Notes under the pieces: model-generated
The model's input: the letters and a program-made list of their open reading frames with translations, nothing else
What the model was told of the DNA's origin: nothing
Databases searched by the model: none
Assembly: GCA_036733965.1 (NCBI GenBank)
Contig: DAIMZL010000001.1
Location: forward strand, 1 to 64,000
Origin: JAEXOD01 sp937930275
GTDB lineage: Bacteria; Bacteroidota; Ignavibacteria; Ignavibacteriales; Melioribacteraceae
Length of the DNA stretch: 64,000 bases
Direction of reading: 5' to 3'
Position numbers and translations under genes: made by a program
Shown here: piece after piece, positions 44,767 to 53,805 of the stretch
How the letters are laid out: the number at the start of each line of letters is the position of its first letter
Numbering within the stretch: the first letter of the stretch is position 1

Positions 44767-45739
44767 TTTAGATCTTAATCAAATAATACAATATTATAAC
44801 GATGAGCTTCAAACTTTTAAAGAAAAGTTTCGCTTATCTATGAAATCAAATGTCGGTCTTGTAGAGCTTATTACGCGCTATATTCTTAGGCAAAAAAGCA
44901 AAAAAATACGACCACTATTGGTTATTTTATCGGCTAAACTATGTGGTAAAGTTGATGACAGAACTTACCGTGGAGCCAATTTAGTAGAATTATTGCATAC
45001 TGCAACTCTTGTTCACGATGATGTTGTTGATAGTGCGGAAGAAAGAAGAGGATTTCCTTCAATAAATGCACTATGGAAAAATAAAATTGCCGTTTTAATG
45101 GGAGATTATTTATTAGCAAGGGGGTTAATGCTTGCCGTAGAAGGAGATGATTTCGATTTTCTTAAAGTTATAACTTCAACTGTTAAAAGAATGTCTGAAG
45201 GCGAATTGTTACAAATTAGCAAAACAAGGAAACTAAATAATAACTATGAGACATATTTTAAAATTATATCTGATAAAACAGCTTCTTTAATAGCTACTTG
45301 TTGCGAAATAGGTGCAAGAAGTATAACAAGTGATAATGAAAAAATTAATGCGCTTGTTGAATATGGTGAATCACTTGGCATTGCATTTCAAATAACCGAT
45401 GATATTTTAGATTATGTAGGTAAGACCAAATTATTTGGTAAACCACTTGGGGGCGATATAAAAGAAAAAAAACTTACTCTTCCACTAATTTATGCTTTAC
45501 AAAATTGTACTGAAACCGAAAAAAAAGAAATTCTAAAAATTATTAAAAAAGATAAAAAGTCAGATGATATTAGCAAGGTAATTAAATTTGTAATAAATAA
45601 AGGGGGAATTGAATACTCCTATAAAGTTGCAAATGAATTTGCAGATAAAGCTAAGAACGCATTAAGTATATTTCCCGATTCGGATGCCAAAGCACATTTG
45701 TGCAATGTTGTAGATTTTGTTGTAGTTCGAAACAATTAA
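44759..45739 (+). CDS. Polyprenyl diphosphate synthase
   Basis: A 326-residue trans-isoprenyl synthase that builds the prenyl chain, probably for menaquinone. The first Asp-rich motif is DDVVD (87-91) after LLHTATLVH, and the second is DDILD in FQITDDILDYVGK, with GKPLGGDIKEKKLTLPLIYAL following. Both are intact. The residues before the first motif (LVELLHTATLVH) favour a longer-chain type such as hepta- or octaprenyl. The TTG start overlaps the end of tatC by 8 bp. Menaquinone would be the electron donor for alternative complex III. Confidence 0.92.
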   Translation: MTNLDLNQIIQYYNDELQTFKEKFRLSMKSNVGLVELITRYILRQKSKKIRPLLVILSAKLCGKVDDRTYRGANLVELLHTATLVHDDVVDSAEERRGFPSINALWKNKIAVLMGDYLLARGLMLAVEGDDFDFLKVITSTVKRMSEGELLQISKTRKLNNNYETYFKIISDKTASLIATCCEIGARSITSDNEKINALVEYGESLGIAFQITDDILDYVGKTKLFGKPLGGDIKEKKLTLPLIYALQNCTETEKKEILKIIKKDKKSDDISKVIKFVINKGGIEYSYKVANEFADKAKNALSIFPDSDAKAHLCNVVDFVVVRNN

Positions 45740-45764
45740 AAAAAAATAAAGCAGTCCAAAATAA

Positions 45765-46166
45765 ATGATTATATATTCTATCGGTAAAAGAATTAAAAAA
45801 TTCTTAAAAGTAATAGTTACTAACTTTGATAACAAACCGGTTGCAAAAGATGTCGGTTTATATGAGTATGATGTTTCTAAAGATACTTCTAAAGACGGTG
45901 TATATATTGTCAGATATCCAAATAAAAAAATAAAAGCAGAATTATTTTATCTAAATGGAAAATTAAACGGAATTTGCAATTTTTATTATGATAACGGAAG
46001 AATTAAAGCAAGAGAGGAATATAGAGACGGAGTTCTTGAGGGAACTACTAAGCGATACTATAATTTTGGTATTTTGCAAGCAGAAGAATTATATAAAAGC
46101 GGAAAATTAATAAGATTAAAAGAATATAATGATGAAGGGAGGTTAATAAAGGAAACTAAATTTTAA
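45765..46166 (+). CDS. MORN-repeat (YwqK-like) protein
   Basis: A 133-residue protein of four to five MORN-like beta hairpins: GVYIVRYPNKKIKAELFYLNGKLNGICNFYYDNGRIKAREEYRDGVLEGTTKRYYNFGILQAEELYKSGKLIRLKEYNDEGRLIKE. Such proteins are often labelled YwqK antitoxin-like, but no toxin gene is adjacent and the label says little about function. The N-terminal 20 residues are basic and not a good signal peptide. It follows the prenyl synthase by 25 bp and ends before the respiratory operon. Confidence 0.75.
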   Translation: MIIYSIGKRIKKFLKVIVTNFDNKPVAKDVGLYEYDVSKDTSKDGVYIVRYPNKKIKAELFYLNGKLNGICNFYYDNGRIKAREEYRDGVLEGTTKRYYNFGILQAEELYKSGKLIRLKEYNDEGRLIKETKF

Positions 46167-46182
46167 AAATATTAGTTTTGAT

Positions 46183-46213
46183 TTTGTAATAAGTTTTTTA
46201 TTTAATATATTTA
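46183..46213 (+). promoter_or_regulatory. Bacteroidota-type promoter for the respiratory operon
   Basis: TTTG at 46183-46186, a 19-bp spacer, and TATATTTA at 46206-46213, one base off the Bacteroidota -7 consensus. It lies in the 129-bp spacer between the MORN gene and actA, 82 bp before the actA ATG, leaving room for a short leader. No second promoter was evident within the operon. Confidence 0.45.
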
Positions 46214-46295
46214 TAATAGGAAATATTAAATTCTACCTTCTGTCTTATTTAATGTTTCTCGGTAAAAAAGGTGTTCTGCAAAATAAAGGTATAAA

Positions 46296-46865
46296 ATGAA
46301 AAAACGACTACTTGATTATACGTTAAAAATTAGAATCCCGTTAGTTTTATTTGTAATTGTTTCCTCTTTTATTATTACGTTTTATGCCGGCAGAGCCGAA
46401 AGAGACGGCATAGGATACCAACCAACTCAACCGATAAAATACTCTCATAAGCTACACGCCGGAACTATGGGGATTGACTGTCAATATTGTCATACCGGTG
46501 TTACAAAGGGGAGGCATGCATTAGTTCCATCAGTTAATATTTGTATGAATTGTCATACTGTAGCAAGGAAAGATCGTCCGGAAATTATTAAATTAACTGA
46601 CTATTACGAAAAAGGAATTCCGGTTCCTTGGCAAAGAATACATCAAGTACCTAAATATGCGTATTTTAATCATTCGGTGCACGTAAATAGAGGGGTAGCT
46701 TGCGAAACCTGTCACGGAGACGTTAAAAATATGGAAGTTGTTGCTCAGGTAAGAAGTTTTACGATGACTGCTTGTTTGGAATGTCATCGCCATCCGGAAA
46801 AACAATTAGGATATTTAGACAAAGTTAATAACGGTCCTACAAATTGTGCCGCTTGCCATAGATAG
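46296..46865 (+). CDS. actA: Alternative complex III subunit ActA, pentaheme cytochrome c
   Basis: A 189-residue protein with one N-terminal membrane helix (about 14-31) and five CxxCH heme-c sites: 62-66, 83-87, 136-140, 160-164 and 184-188. This is the pentaheme ActA layout. It takes electrons from the iron-sulfur subunit ActB and passes them to a monoheme cytochrome c domain or acceptor. Histidines spread between the sites (His51, His54, His116, His126, His129 and so on) could be the distal ligands. It is the first gene of the alternative complex III operon; a small Tat-signal gene follows after 9 bp. Confidence 0.95.
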   Translation: MKKRLLDYTLKIRIPLVLFVIVSSFIITFYAGRAERDGIGYQPTQPIKYSHKLHAGTMGIDCQYCHTGVTKGRHALVPSVNICMNCHTVARKDRPEIIKLTDYYEKGIPVPWQRIHQVPKYAYFNHSVHVNRGVACETCHGDVKNMEVVAQVRSFTMTACLECHRHPEKQLGYLDKVNNGPTNCAACHR

Positions 46866-46874
46866 GAGAATTAG

Positions 46875-47051
46875 ATGAAAAATTATAATAGAAGAAATTT
46901 TGTTGAAAAAATTGGTCTGGGCTTTTTAGGATTATCGTTTGTATCTTTCAATCCGTTAAAGCTGCTCGCAAAAGAAAAAGTCGAAAAAAGTAATATTAAT
47001 ATAAAAATTAATCCAATAGCCGTTAAAAGAACTAATATTAAAAGGTTTTAA
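46875..47051 (+). CDS. 58-residue Tat-signal-like protein between actA and actB
   Basis: A small open frame fits exactly in the gap, 9 bp after actA and 2 bp before actB. It begins MKNYNRRNFVEKIGLGFLGLSF, a twin-arginine-like signal (NRRNFV plus a hydrophobic stretch), then a polar, basic tail of about 30 residues (KEKVEKSNINIKINPIAVKRTNIKRF). AGGAG precedes the ATG. No heme or Cys motif is present. It could be a small exported accessory of alternative complex III, or a remnant. No known family was recognised. Confidence 0.65.
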   Translation: MKNYNRRNFVEKIGLGFLGLSFVSFNPLKLLAKEKVEKSNINIKINPIAVKRTNIKRF

Positions 47052-47053
47052 TA

Positions 47054-50000
47054 ATGAATATTAACTCTGACAATAAACAATATGGGACTAATAAAGAGAA
47101 GTCCGAAAATATTGAAAGCAACGAATTAAGGCGTAGTGAATTTTTACCTGAAACAGTTGCACCTTTTGATTTAGCAAAAGAATCTGCCGTTAGTAGAAGA
47201 AAGTTTTTAGCTCTTTTAGCAGCCTCGGCTGCAGTTACCGCTACGGCTTGCAATGATTATAGAGATAAAGGAAAAATTATTCCTTATAACAAACGTCCTG
47301 AAGATATTTTACCCGGAACAGCTAATTATTACTCTTCGACATGTAACGGATGTGCGGATAAATGCGGTATTTTAATTAAAACAAGGGAAGGAAGACCTAT
47401 AAAAATTGATGGTAATCCAGATCATCCTATTAATAAAGGTAAAATATGCGCTACCGGACAATCGAGTATTTTGGATTTATACGATCCTAATAGATTAAAG
47501 CAACCTTTATTTAATAATAAAGAAGTTGAATGGCAGAATATTGATAACAAAATTATTGAAGAACTTGAAGTTTGTACAAAAAACAATACCGAAATAGCAA
47601 TAATAACTGATATAGTAAAGTCTCCGGCACAGGCGCAACTACTGAAAGATTTTACTGCAAAATTTCCTACAGTAAAAGTATATTCGTACAATTTATTTGA
47701 AAACCCAGCTTATAGTAATGCAATATTTAAATTGTACGGTACAAAAACTAAACCAAAATTTTTATTTGATAAAGCTAAAATTGTTGTTGCTATCGGTTCC
47801 GATTTTTTAGGAAAAGGTGATAATTTTATTGAAAACACTAATCTTTTTGTAACTAATAGAAATGTTTATAACATAAAAAATTTTAATAGACTATACTCAA
47901 TTGAGGGAAATTTAACATTAACAGGTTCATATGCTGATTATCGATTTGTAGTTAACCCGACTAATTATGATGAACTATTGCTTTCTATAATAAATAAATT
48001 AGTTGAAAAAGGATTTTCGGTTGATTCTGAAATACAACAACTAATTAAGGGGTTAGATTTAAAATCGATTAGTAAAAAATTACAGTTAGATGGAAAAAAT
48101 ATTAATAATCTTCTTGATGATATCATAAAATATGCTAATGAAACTTTGTTTATTCCTGGTGAAAACTTGTCGGAAAGCAATTATTTATTGATATTAGCAA
48201 TTAATAATATTATTAATAAATCAACCTTAATCGATTTTAATAAAGGATATAAACAATTTTCCGAATTATCGACACTCGAGGAATTAAAAGCTTTAGTAAA
48301 TAGAATGAAAAACGGTAAAGTTGGAATGGTAATTAGTTTTGATACTGATCCGATTTACGGTTTAGCAAGCGGAATTGATTTTAAAACTGGTTTTAAAAAC
48401 GTAAAATCTCGTATAACTTTATGTGAATCGCTAAATGATACAGCAGAACTTAGTAATTATGTTTTGCCTATTAACAATCAGTTTGAAAGTTGGGGGTTCT
48501 ATAATTCACAAGAGGGTGTATATAGTTTTCAACAACCCGTAATTTCGCCAATTTTTAATTCAAGAGAAAAAGAAGCAATTTTATTAAATTATATTGAAGG
48601 AAAATATAGTGAATTTTCATATTATCAATTTATTCAAAATTACTTTAAAAATAATTTATTAAGCACTTTAACACTATCAGCTAATTTTGAAGAAGTGTGG
48701 AATAATTGTTTGCATGACGGTGTAATTTCCTTAAAAAGAAACGAATTAAATAATTTTGTTTATAATTCGGATGGGTTAAAAGGGTTTAATTTACAAAAAA
48801 ATGATAGTAATTTTGTAGTATTATTAGAAAGAAATTATTTTATTAAAGACGGCCGTTATGCAAATAACGGGTGGTTGCAAGAAATTCCTCATCCGATTAG
48901 TAAAATTGCTTGGGATAATTACGCTGCCGTTTCTACACAGACAGCCAAAAAATTAAATTTGGAAATGAATGACGTTATTGAAATTAACGCCGGCGGCAAA
49001 AGATTGAAGATTGCAGTTCTAATTCAACCCGGGGTTGCAGAAAACTTGCTTACAATTGAACTTGGGTACGGAAGAGAAATAGTCTCTGAAGTTGGAAAAG
49101 ACGCTGGTGTAAATGCAAATATTCTAATTAATGAAAGCGATATTAACAAATTTATTGTTACCGGAGTAGAAGTAAAAAAAACTGATGAAAAGTATATTTT
49201 AGCATCTTCTCAAGAACATAACCCGATTGATGATCCTTTAACAAAAGAATTGCATAGAAAAAGAAATATTATTCAAGAAGGAACGGTTCTTAAGTATATT
49301 AAGAATCCAAAGTTTTTAGAGAAACATGAAACGGAAGTATTTAGTATTACTAAAGAAATGGAATATAAGGGAAATAAATGGGGGATGTCCATTGACTTGA
49401 ATAAGTGCACGGGATGCAGTATATGTGTTGCTTCATGTAATGTTGAAAACAACGTACCGGTAGTAGGAAAAGAGCAGTACAATAAAGGAAGAGAAATGCA
49501 ATGGATGAGGATTGACCGATATTATTCTGGGGAAGCTGAAAATCCTGTTGTAAGTAATCAACCAATGCTCTGTCAGCATTGTGATAATGCACCTTGTGAG
49601 AATGTTTGTCCCGTAAACGCAACAAACCATAGCGAAGACGGATTGAATCAAATGACTTATAATAGATGTGTAGGAACAAGGTATTGTTCAAATAACTGTC
49701 CATATAAAGTTCGCAGATTCAATTTCTTCAATTTTAGAGATCATTTTGAAAATGCATATTATGATAACGAATTAAGCGGGCTTGTAAATAACCCCGAAGT
49801 TACCGTAAGAAGCAGGGGAGTAATGGAGAAATGTACATTTTGTGTACAAAGGATAATGGAAGCAAGGCAAGAAGCAATTAAAAACAATGTACCACTTAAA
49901 GGAACTGATGTTGTAACTGCTTGTCAACAGGCATGTCCGTCTCAGGCTATTGTATTTGGTGATGTTAACGATAAAGAAAGTGAAATTTATAGATTACGAA

Positions 50001-50098
50001 ATCATGAATTAGGATATCATGTATTGGAATCGTTAAATGTAAAACCAAATGTTACTTATATTGCTAAACTGCGCAACACACATTCGGAGGAATTATAG
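47054..50098 (+). CDS. actB: Alternative complex III subunit ActB, iron-sulfur molybdopterin-like protein
   Basis: A 1014-residue protein. Residues 1-47 precede a twin-arginine signal (SRRKFLALLAASAAVTATAC; RR at 48-49, lipobox-like Cys66), the TAT-variant layout known for ActB. A molybdopterin-oxidoreductase-like part follows, with CNGCADKCGILIKTREGRPIKIDGNPDHP near 100-130 as an iron-sulfur site; in ActB this part carries no molybdenum cofactor. The C-terminal ferredoxin-type region has clusters from Cys785 on: CTGCSICVASC, CQHCDNAPCENVC, CVGTRYCSNNC and CTFCVQRIMEA with TACQQACPSQAI. It carries electrons from quinol in ActC/ActF to ActA. Start overlaps are tight and actC follows with a 1-bp overlap. 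Confidence 0.95.
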   Translation: MNINSDNKQYGTNKEKSENIESNELRRSEFLPETVAPFDLAKESAVSRRKFLALLAASAAVTATACNDYRDKGKIIPYNKRPEDILPGTANYYSSTCNGCADKCGILIKTREGRPIKIDGNPDHPINKGKICATGQSSILDLYDPNRLKQPLFNNKEVEWQNIDNKIIEELEVCTKNNTEIAIITDIVKSPAQAQLLKDFTAKFPTVKVYSYNLFENPAYSNAIFKLYGTKTKPKFLFDKAKIVVAIGSDFLGKGDNFIENTNLFVTNRNVYNIKNFNRLYSIEGNLTLTGSYADYRFVVNPTNYDELLLSIINKLVEKGFSVDSEIQQLIKGLDLKSISKKLQLDGKNINNLLDDIIKYANETLFIPGENLSESNYLLILAINNIINKSTLIDFNKGYKQFSELSTLEELKALVNRMKNGKVGMVISFDTDPIYGLASGIDFKTGFKNVKSRITLCESLNDTAELSNYVLPINNQFESWGFYNSQEGVYSFQQPVISPIFNSREKEAILLNYIEGKYSEFSYYQFIQNYFKNNLLSTLTLSANFEEVWNNCLHDGVISLKRNELNNFVYNSDGLKGFNLQKNDSNFVVLLERNYFIKDGRYANNGWLQEIPHPISKIAWDNYAAVSTQTAKKLNLEMNDVIEINAGGKRLKIAVLIQPGVAENLLTIELGYGREIVSEVGKDAGVNANILINESDINKFIVTGVEVKKTDEKYILASSQEHNPIDDPLTKELHRKRNIIQEGTVLKYIKNPKFLEKHETEVFSITKEMEYKGNKWGMSIDLNKCTGCSICVASCNVENNVPVVGKEQYNKGREMQWMRIDRYYSGEAENPVVSNQPMLCQHCDNAPCENVCPVNATNHSEDGLNQMTYNRCVGTRYCSNNCPYKVRRFNFFNFRDHFENAYYDNELSGLVNNPEVTVRSRGVMEKCTFCVQRIMEARQEAIKNNVPLKGTDVVTACQQACPSQAIVFGDVNDKESEIYRLRNHELGYHVLESLNVKPNVTYIAKLRNTHSEEL

Positions 50099-51465
50099 TG
50101 TCTAACGTGGAATTAACTGAAGAAATATCAGTAATAGAAGGAAAACCTTCTTTACGTTCAATTGATGATATTATTGCAAAACCATTAGAAACAAAACCTG
50201 ATAAAAAATATTATATAGCTTTGGGATTTACAAGTACACTTCTTTTAATCGGTGTTATTTGTGTAAGCTTATCGTTTTATTACGGAGTTGGCATGTGGGG
50301 GAATAATAACCCGGTTGGTTGGGCGTTTGATATTGTGAACTTTGTTTTTTGGGTCGGAATTGGTCATGCAGGTACATTAATTTCCGCAATACTATTTCTG
50401 TTTAGGCAGAAATGGCGTAACGGAATTGCACGTTTTGCGGAAGGTATGACAATTTTTGCGGTTATGACTGCAGGTCTTTTTCCCGCAATACACGTAGGAA
50501 GACCATGGCTTGACGGTTATTTGTTTCCGTATCCAAACCAACACTCAATTTGGGTTAATTTTACTTCACCTTTACTATGGGATGTTTTTGCCGTATCCAC
50601 TTACTTTACGGTCTCTTTTATATTTTGGTATGTCGGATTAATTCCGGATTTTGCTACATTGCGCGATAGAACAGCTAATAAAATTAAAAAAGTGATTTAT
50701 TCCGTATTTAGTTTGGGTTGGAGGCACTCAACCCGTCATTGGCAACATTACGAAATGGTTTATTTAATACTTGCCGGTTTTGCTACTCCTTTAGTATTAT
50801 CTGTTCATACTATAGTAAGTTTTGACTTTGCAGTATCAATTTTACCCGGTTGGCATACAACTATTTTTCCCCCATATTTTGTTGCAGGTGCAGTATTTTC
50901 CGGTTTTGCAATGGTACAAAACGTATTAATTTTTATTCGTAAAATTTTTAATTACGAGCATATTATTACACTTAATACATTAGAGAAAATGAACAAAGTT
51001 ATGCTTTTAACCGGTTCTCTTGTCGGTTATGCATATGGTATGGAATTTTTTATAGCATGGTATAGCGGAGTTCAAGCCGAGCAGTTTACTTTTATTAATA
51101 GAGCTTTTGGTCCTTATGCTTGGGCTTATTGGATAATGGTATCATGTAACGTTTTATTCCCTCAGTTGTTTTGGATTAAAAAAATTAGACGGTCAATACC
51201 TATTATGTTTGTTATCGGTGTATTTGTAAATGTGGGTATGTGGTTTGAAAGATTTGTAATAACGGTTACTTCGTTATCTCGTGATTATTTACCTTCAAGT
51301 TGGGCTTATTACAAGCCAACAATTATTGATTTCGGAATTTTATTAGGTAGTTTTGGATTGTTTTTTACATTATTGTTATTGTTTACAAAATCATTGCCTG
51401 TAGTTTCTATTGCTGAAGTTAAAGCAGTTGTTGACGGAGCACAACCAAAACACAAGGAACATTGA
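50098..51465 (+). CDS. actC: Alternative complex III subunit ActC, NrfD/PsrC-like membrane protein
   Basis: A 455-residue protein of the NrfD/PsrC family with about ten transmembrane helices. It holds a quinol site and is proposed to move protons. Recognisable parts are YYGVGMWGNNNPVGWAFDIVNFVFWVGIGHAGTLISAILFLFRQKWRNGIARFAEGMTIFA, IHVGRPW, and GMWFERFVITVTSLSRDYLPSSW. The GTG start at 50098 overlaps the actB stop by 1 bp. It sits next to the actD-actE fusion and pairs with ActF, a second protein of the same fold. Confidence 0.94.
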   Translation: MSNVELTEEISVIEGKPSLRSIDDIIAKPLETKPDKKYYIALGFTSTLLLIGVICVSLSFYYGVGMWGNNNPVGWAFDIVNFVFWVGIGHAGTLISAILFLFRQKWRNGIARFAEGMTIFAVMTAGLFPAIHVGRPWLDGYLFPYPNQHSIWVNFTSPLLWDVFAVSTYFTVSFIFWYVGLIPDFATLRDRTANKIKKVIYSVFSLGWRHSTRHWQHYEMVYLILAGFATPLVLSVHTIVSFDFAVSILPGWHTTIFPPYFVAGAVFSGFAMVQNVLIFIRKIFNYEHIITLNTLEKMNKVMLLTGSLVGYAYGMEFFIAWYSGVQAEQFTFINRAFGPYAWAYWIMVSCNVLFPQLFWIKKIRRSIPIMFVIGVFVNVGMWFERFVITVTSLSRDYLPSSWAYYKPTIIDFGILLGSFGLFFTLLLLFTKSLPVVSIAEVKAVVDGAQPKHKEH

Positions 51466-51466
51466 T

Positions 51467-52606
51467 ATGGATGAAAAGATACTTTTTGCTTATACCGCTT
51501 TATTTGACAAACCGGATGATATAATTCTTGCAGCCGAAAAGACTGAAGCAGCCGGTTATAAAAAATATGACGTAAATACTCCTTATCCCGTTCATGGTAT
51601 GTTTAATGCTATGAAATTAGCTCCTTCAAAATTGGGTTATGTTGCGTTGGCTGTTGGTTTATCTGCAGCAATCGGTATTCTATTGACTACTTATTGGATT
51701 GCAGCCATAGATTATCCAATTAATATTGGCGGAAAACCGTTTTTTTCGTTTCCTGCATTAGTCCCAATTATTTTTGAAGTTACTGTTCTTTCTGCATCAA
51801 TTGCAACGGTTCTTGCTCTATTATTTTTCTTTTTTAAGTTCCCAAATAATAGTTATCCTCTTCATGATACAGAGTATATGAAAGCAGTTTCATCTGATAA
51901 GTATGGATTATGCATTCTTGCTGATGATCCAAAATTTAATAATACCGAAGTTGAAAATTTTCTTAAAACCTTAAATCCTATTAAAATTGAACCCGTTTTT
52001 TATGATAATGAAGAATTAAAAGCAAAACCAAACATATTTGAACCCAAGTTTATAACGTTTTTAGTAGTAATTGGTCTGTTTATCTCGGGTGTAACATACT
52101 TTACATTAAATAAATTAATTTATATGGAACCGTTTACATGGATGATGATTCAAAATAAACCATTACCTCAAGAAGAAAGCAAAGTTTTTGCAGACGGTTA
52201 TAGTATGCGAACGCCCATTAAAGGAACAATTTCAAAAGGTCATATGCCGTATCTTTATTATGGTAAACCCGAAGAAGCAGCTATAAAAATGGTGAATCCA
52301 TTACCGATTAATAAGACAAATCTTGAATTAGGGAAAGCAAAATTTAATACTTATTGCAGTCCTTGTCACGGAAATTTTGGTGAAGGGGACAGTAGATTGC
52401 GAGGACAGTTTCCAAATCCGCCAAGTTTACACTCGGCAAAAGTAACCGGTTGGTCAGACGGGCGAATTTATCACGTGATAATGGAAGGTCAAAATGTGAT
52501 GCCGTCTTATGCAACACAGTTAAATTATAACGAAAGATGGGCAGTGATTCTATATGTAAGGGCACTTCAACGTTCACAAAATGCTAAGGAGTCTGATTTA
52601 AGATGA
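51467..52606 (+). CDS. Fused ActD (DUF3341) and ActE (monoheme cytochrome c)
   Basis: A 379-residue fusion. Residues 1 to about 180 are DUF3341/ActD with two helices (AALAVGLSAAIG and VTVLSASIATVLALLFFFF) and the ADDPKF region. A third helix (about 195-220, FITFLVVIGLFISGV) leads to an ActE-like cytochrome c domain: LELGKAKFNTYCSPCHGNFGEGD with Cys297, Cys300 and His301, and a probable distal Met in GQNVMPSY. In the best studied complexes ActD and ActE are separate. The true start is ATG 51467, 1 bp after the actC stop; a longer in-frame reading lies inside actC. Confidence 0.9.
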   Translation: MDEKILFAYTALFDKPDDIILAAEKTEAAGYKKYDVNTPYPVHGMFNAMKLAPSKLGYVALAVGLSAAIGILLTTYWIAAIDYPINIGGKPFFSFPALVPIIFEVTVLSASIATVLALLFFFFKFPNNSYPLHDTEYMKAVSSDKYGLCILADDPKFNNTEVENFLKTLNPIKIEPVFYDNEELKAKPNIFEPKFITFLVVIGLFISGVTYFTLNKLIYMEPFTWMMIQNKPLPQEESKVFADGYSMRTPIKGTISKGHMPYLYYGKPEEAAIKMVNPLPINKTNLELGKAKFNTYCSPCHGNFGEGDSRLRGQFPNPPSLHSAKVTGWSDGRIYHVIMEGQNVMPSYATQLNYNERWAVILYVRALQRSQNAKESDLR

Positions 52607-53793
52607 GTTCTCCATTCGAAAAAGTTGAATTATTAAAAAAAGAATTCCCAAGCAAAATTTTAAATTTTGGGATAGTATGTTTTATTTTGGGAATTGTACT
52701 TTTAACTGCCGGTTATTTTGTTGACCATACTCGTGCAGCATTTAACAATCTTGTAATTTTAATGGTGTTAATTAGCGTAGGGCTTGGCGCACTATTTTTT
52801 ATAGGAATTGAATACTTAGCAGGAGCTGTTTGGAGTACGGTATTTCGTCGAATTCCGGAATTTTTAGCTGCAGTGCTATTGGTTGTTCCGTTTGTAGCCA
52901 TTCCGGTTTATTTAAATTATCACGGATTATACCATTGGGCTCATGAAGAAGCAGTTCAATCCGATGCTATATTAAAAAGCAAATCGGGATACTTAAACAT
53001 TAACTTTTTTACAATACGCTTGATTTTTTATTTTTTAATTTGGATTGGTTTTTATCTCTTCTTGTCACATAATTCAAAAAAACAAGATATTACTAAAGAT
53101 TCAAAACTTTCTAAAATAAACATCAGAACTTCTGCTATTATGATGCCTTTTTATGCAATTACAGTTACTTTTTCGGCAATTGATTTGATAATGAGTTTAG
53201 AACCGCACTGGTTTTCTACAATTATCGGTGTTTATTATTTTTCCGGTACTTTACTTGCTGGGTTAGCAGCTGCAACATTTTTTATAGTATATTTAAATGA
53301 GAAAGGTTACTTTGTTAAAGGAGTAGTTTCTGATCACTATTATAGTTTAGGAGCCTTTTTATTTGCGTTTACAAATTTTTGGGCATATATAGCTTTTAGC
53401 CAATTTTTATTAATTTGGTATGCAAATTTACCCGAAGAGACATATTGGTATTTAAATAGGTGGGAAGGAAGCTGGATCTATTTTTCTATAGCATTAGTTG
53501 TTATTAGGTTTTTAGTCCCATATTTCTATTTGTTATCACAACCTTCTAAAACAAATCCTAAAAAACTTATGATTGCTTCTATATGGATATTTTTTGCTCA
53601 CATTATAGATATTTTTTGGCTTGCAATGCCCACATTTAGTAAAAATAGCGTTAATTTAGGGTGGATGGAACTTTCCATTCCGCTATTATCATTGGGAATT
53701 ATTATTGTTGTTGTTTATTTTAAATATAAAAGTAATAACTTAATTCCGGTTGGTGATCCAAAATTAAAAAGCAGCATTGACTTTAGATTATAA
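52603..53793 (+). CDS. actF: Alternative complex III subunit ActF, membrane quinone-binding protein
   Basis: A 396-residue membrane protein with about ten helices, homologous to but shorter than ActC. Conserved parts are YFVDHTRAAFNNLVILMVLISVGLGALFFIGIEYLAGAVWSTVFRRIPEF, YHGLYHWAHEEAV, LEPHWFSTIIGVYYFSG and FAFTNFWAYIAFSQFLLIWYANLPEET, all typical of the quinol:cytochrome c oxidoreductase quinone-binding subunit 2. It overlaps the actDE fusion by 4 bp (ATGA). It completes the core of the complex. Confidence 0.93.
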   Translation: MSSPFEKVELLKKEFPSKILNFGIVCFILGIVLLTAGYFVDHTRAAFNNLVILMVLISVGLGALFFIGIEYLAGAVWSTVFRRIPEFLAAVLLVVPFVAIPVYLNYHGLYHWAHEEAVQSDAILKSKSGYLNINFFTIRLIFYFLIWIGFYLFLSHNSKKQDITKDSKLSKINIRTSAIMMPFYAITVTFSAIDLIMSLEPHWFSTIIGVYYFSGTLLAGLAAATFFIVYLNEKGYFVKGVVSDHYYSLGAFLFAFTNFWAYIAFSQFLLIWYANLPEETYWYLNRWEGSWIYFSIALVVIRFLVPYFYLLSQPSKTNPKKLMIASIWIFFAHIIDIFWLAMPTFSKNSVNLGWMELSIPLLSLGIIIVVVYFKYKSNNLIPVGDPKLKSSIDFRL

Positions 53794-53805
53794 GTAGAGC
53801 GATAT

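Noticed and set aside
45765..46166. MORN-repeat protein as half of a toxin-antitoxin pair.
   Set aside because: The YwqK antitoxin label is common in databases, but no neighbouring small toxin-like gene is present.
49350..49703. A 117-residue minus-strand frame.
   Set aside because: It is antisense to the ferredoxin region of actB and reads as low-complexity Tyr/His/Leu text.
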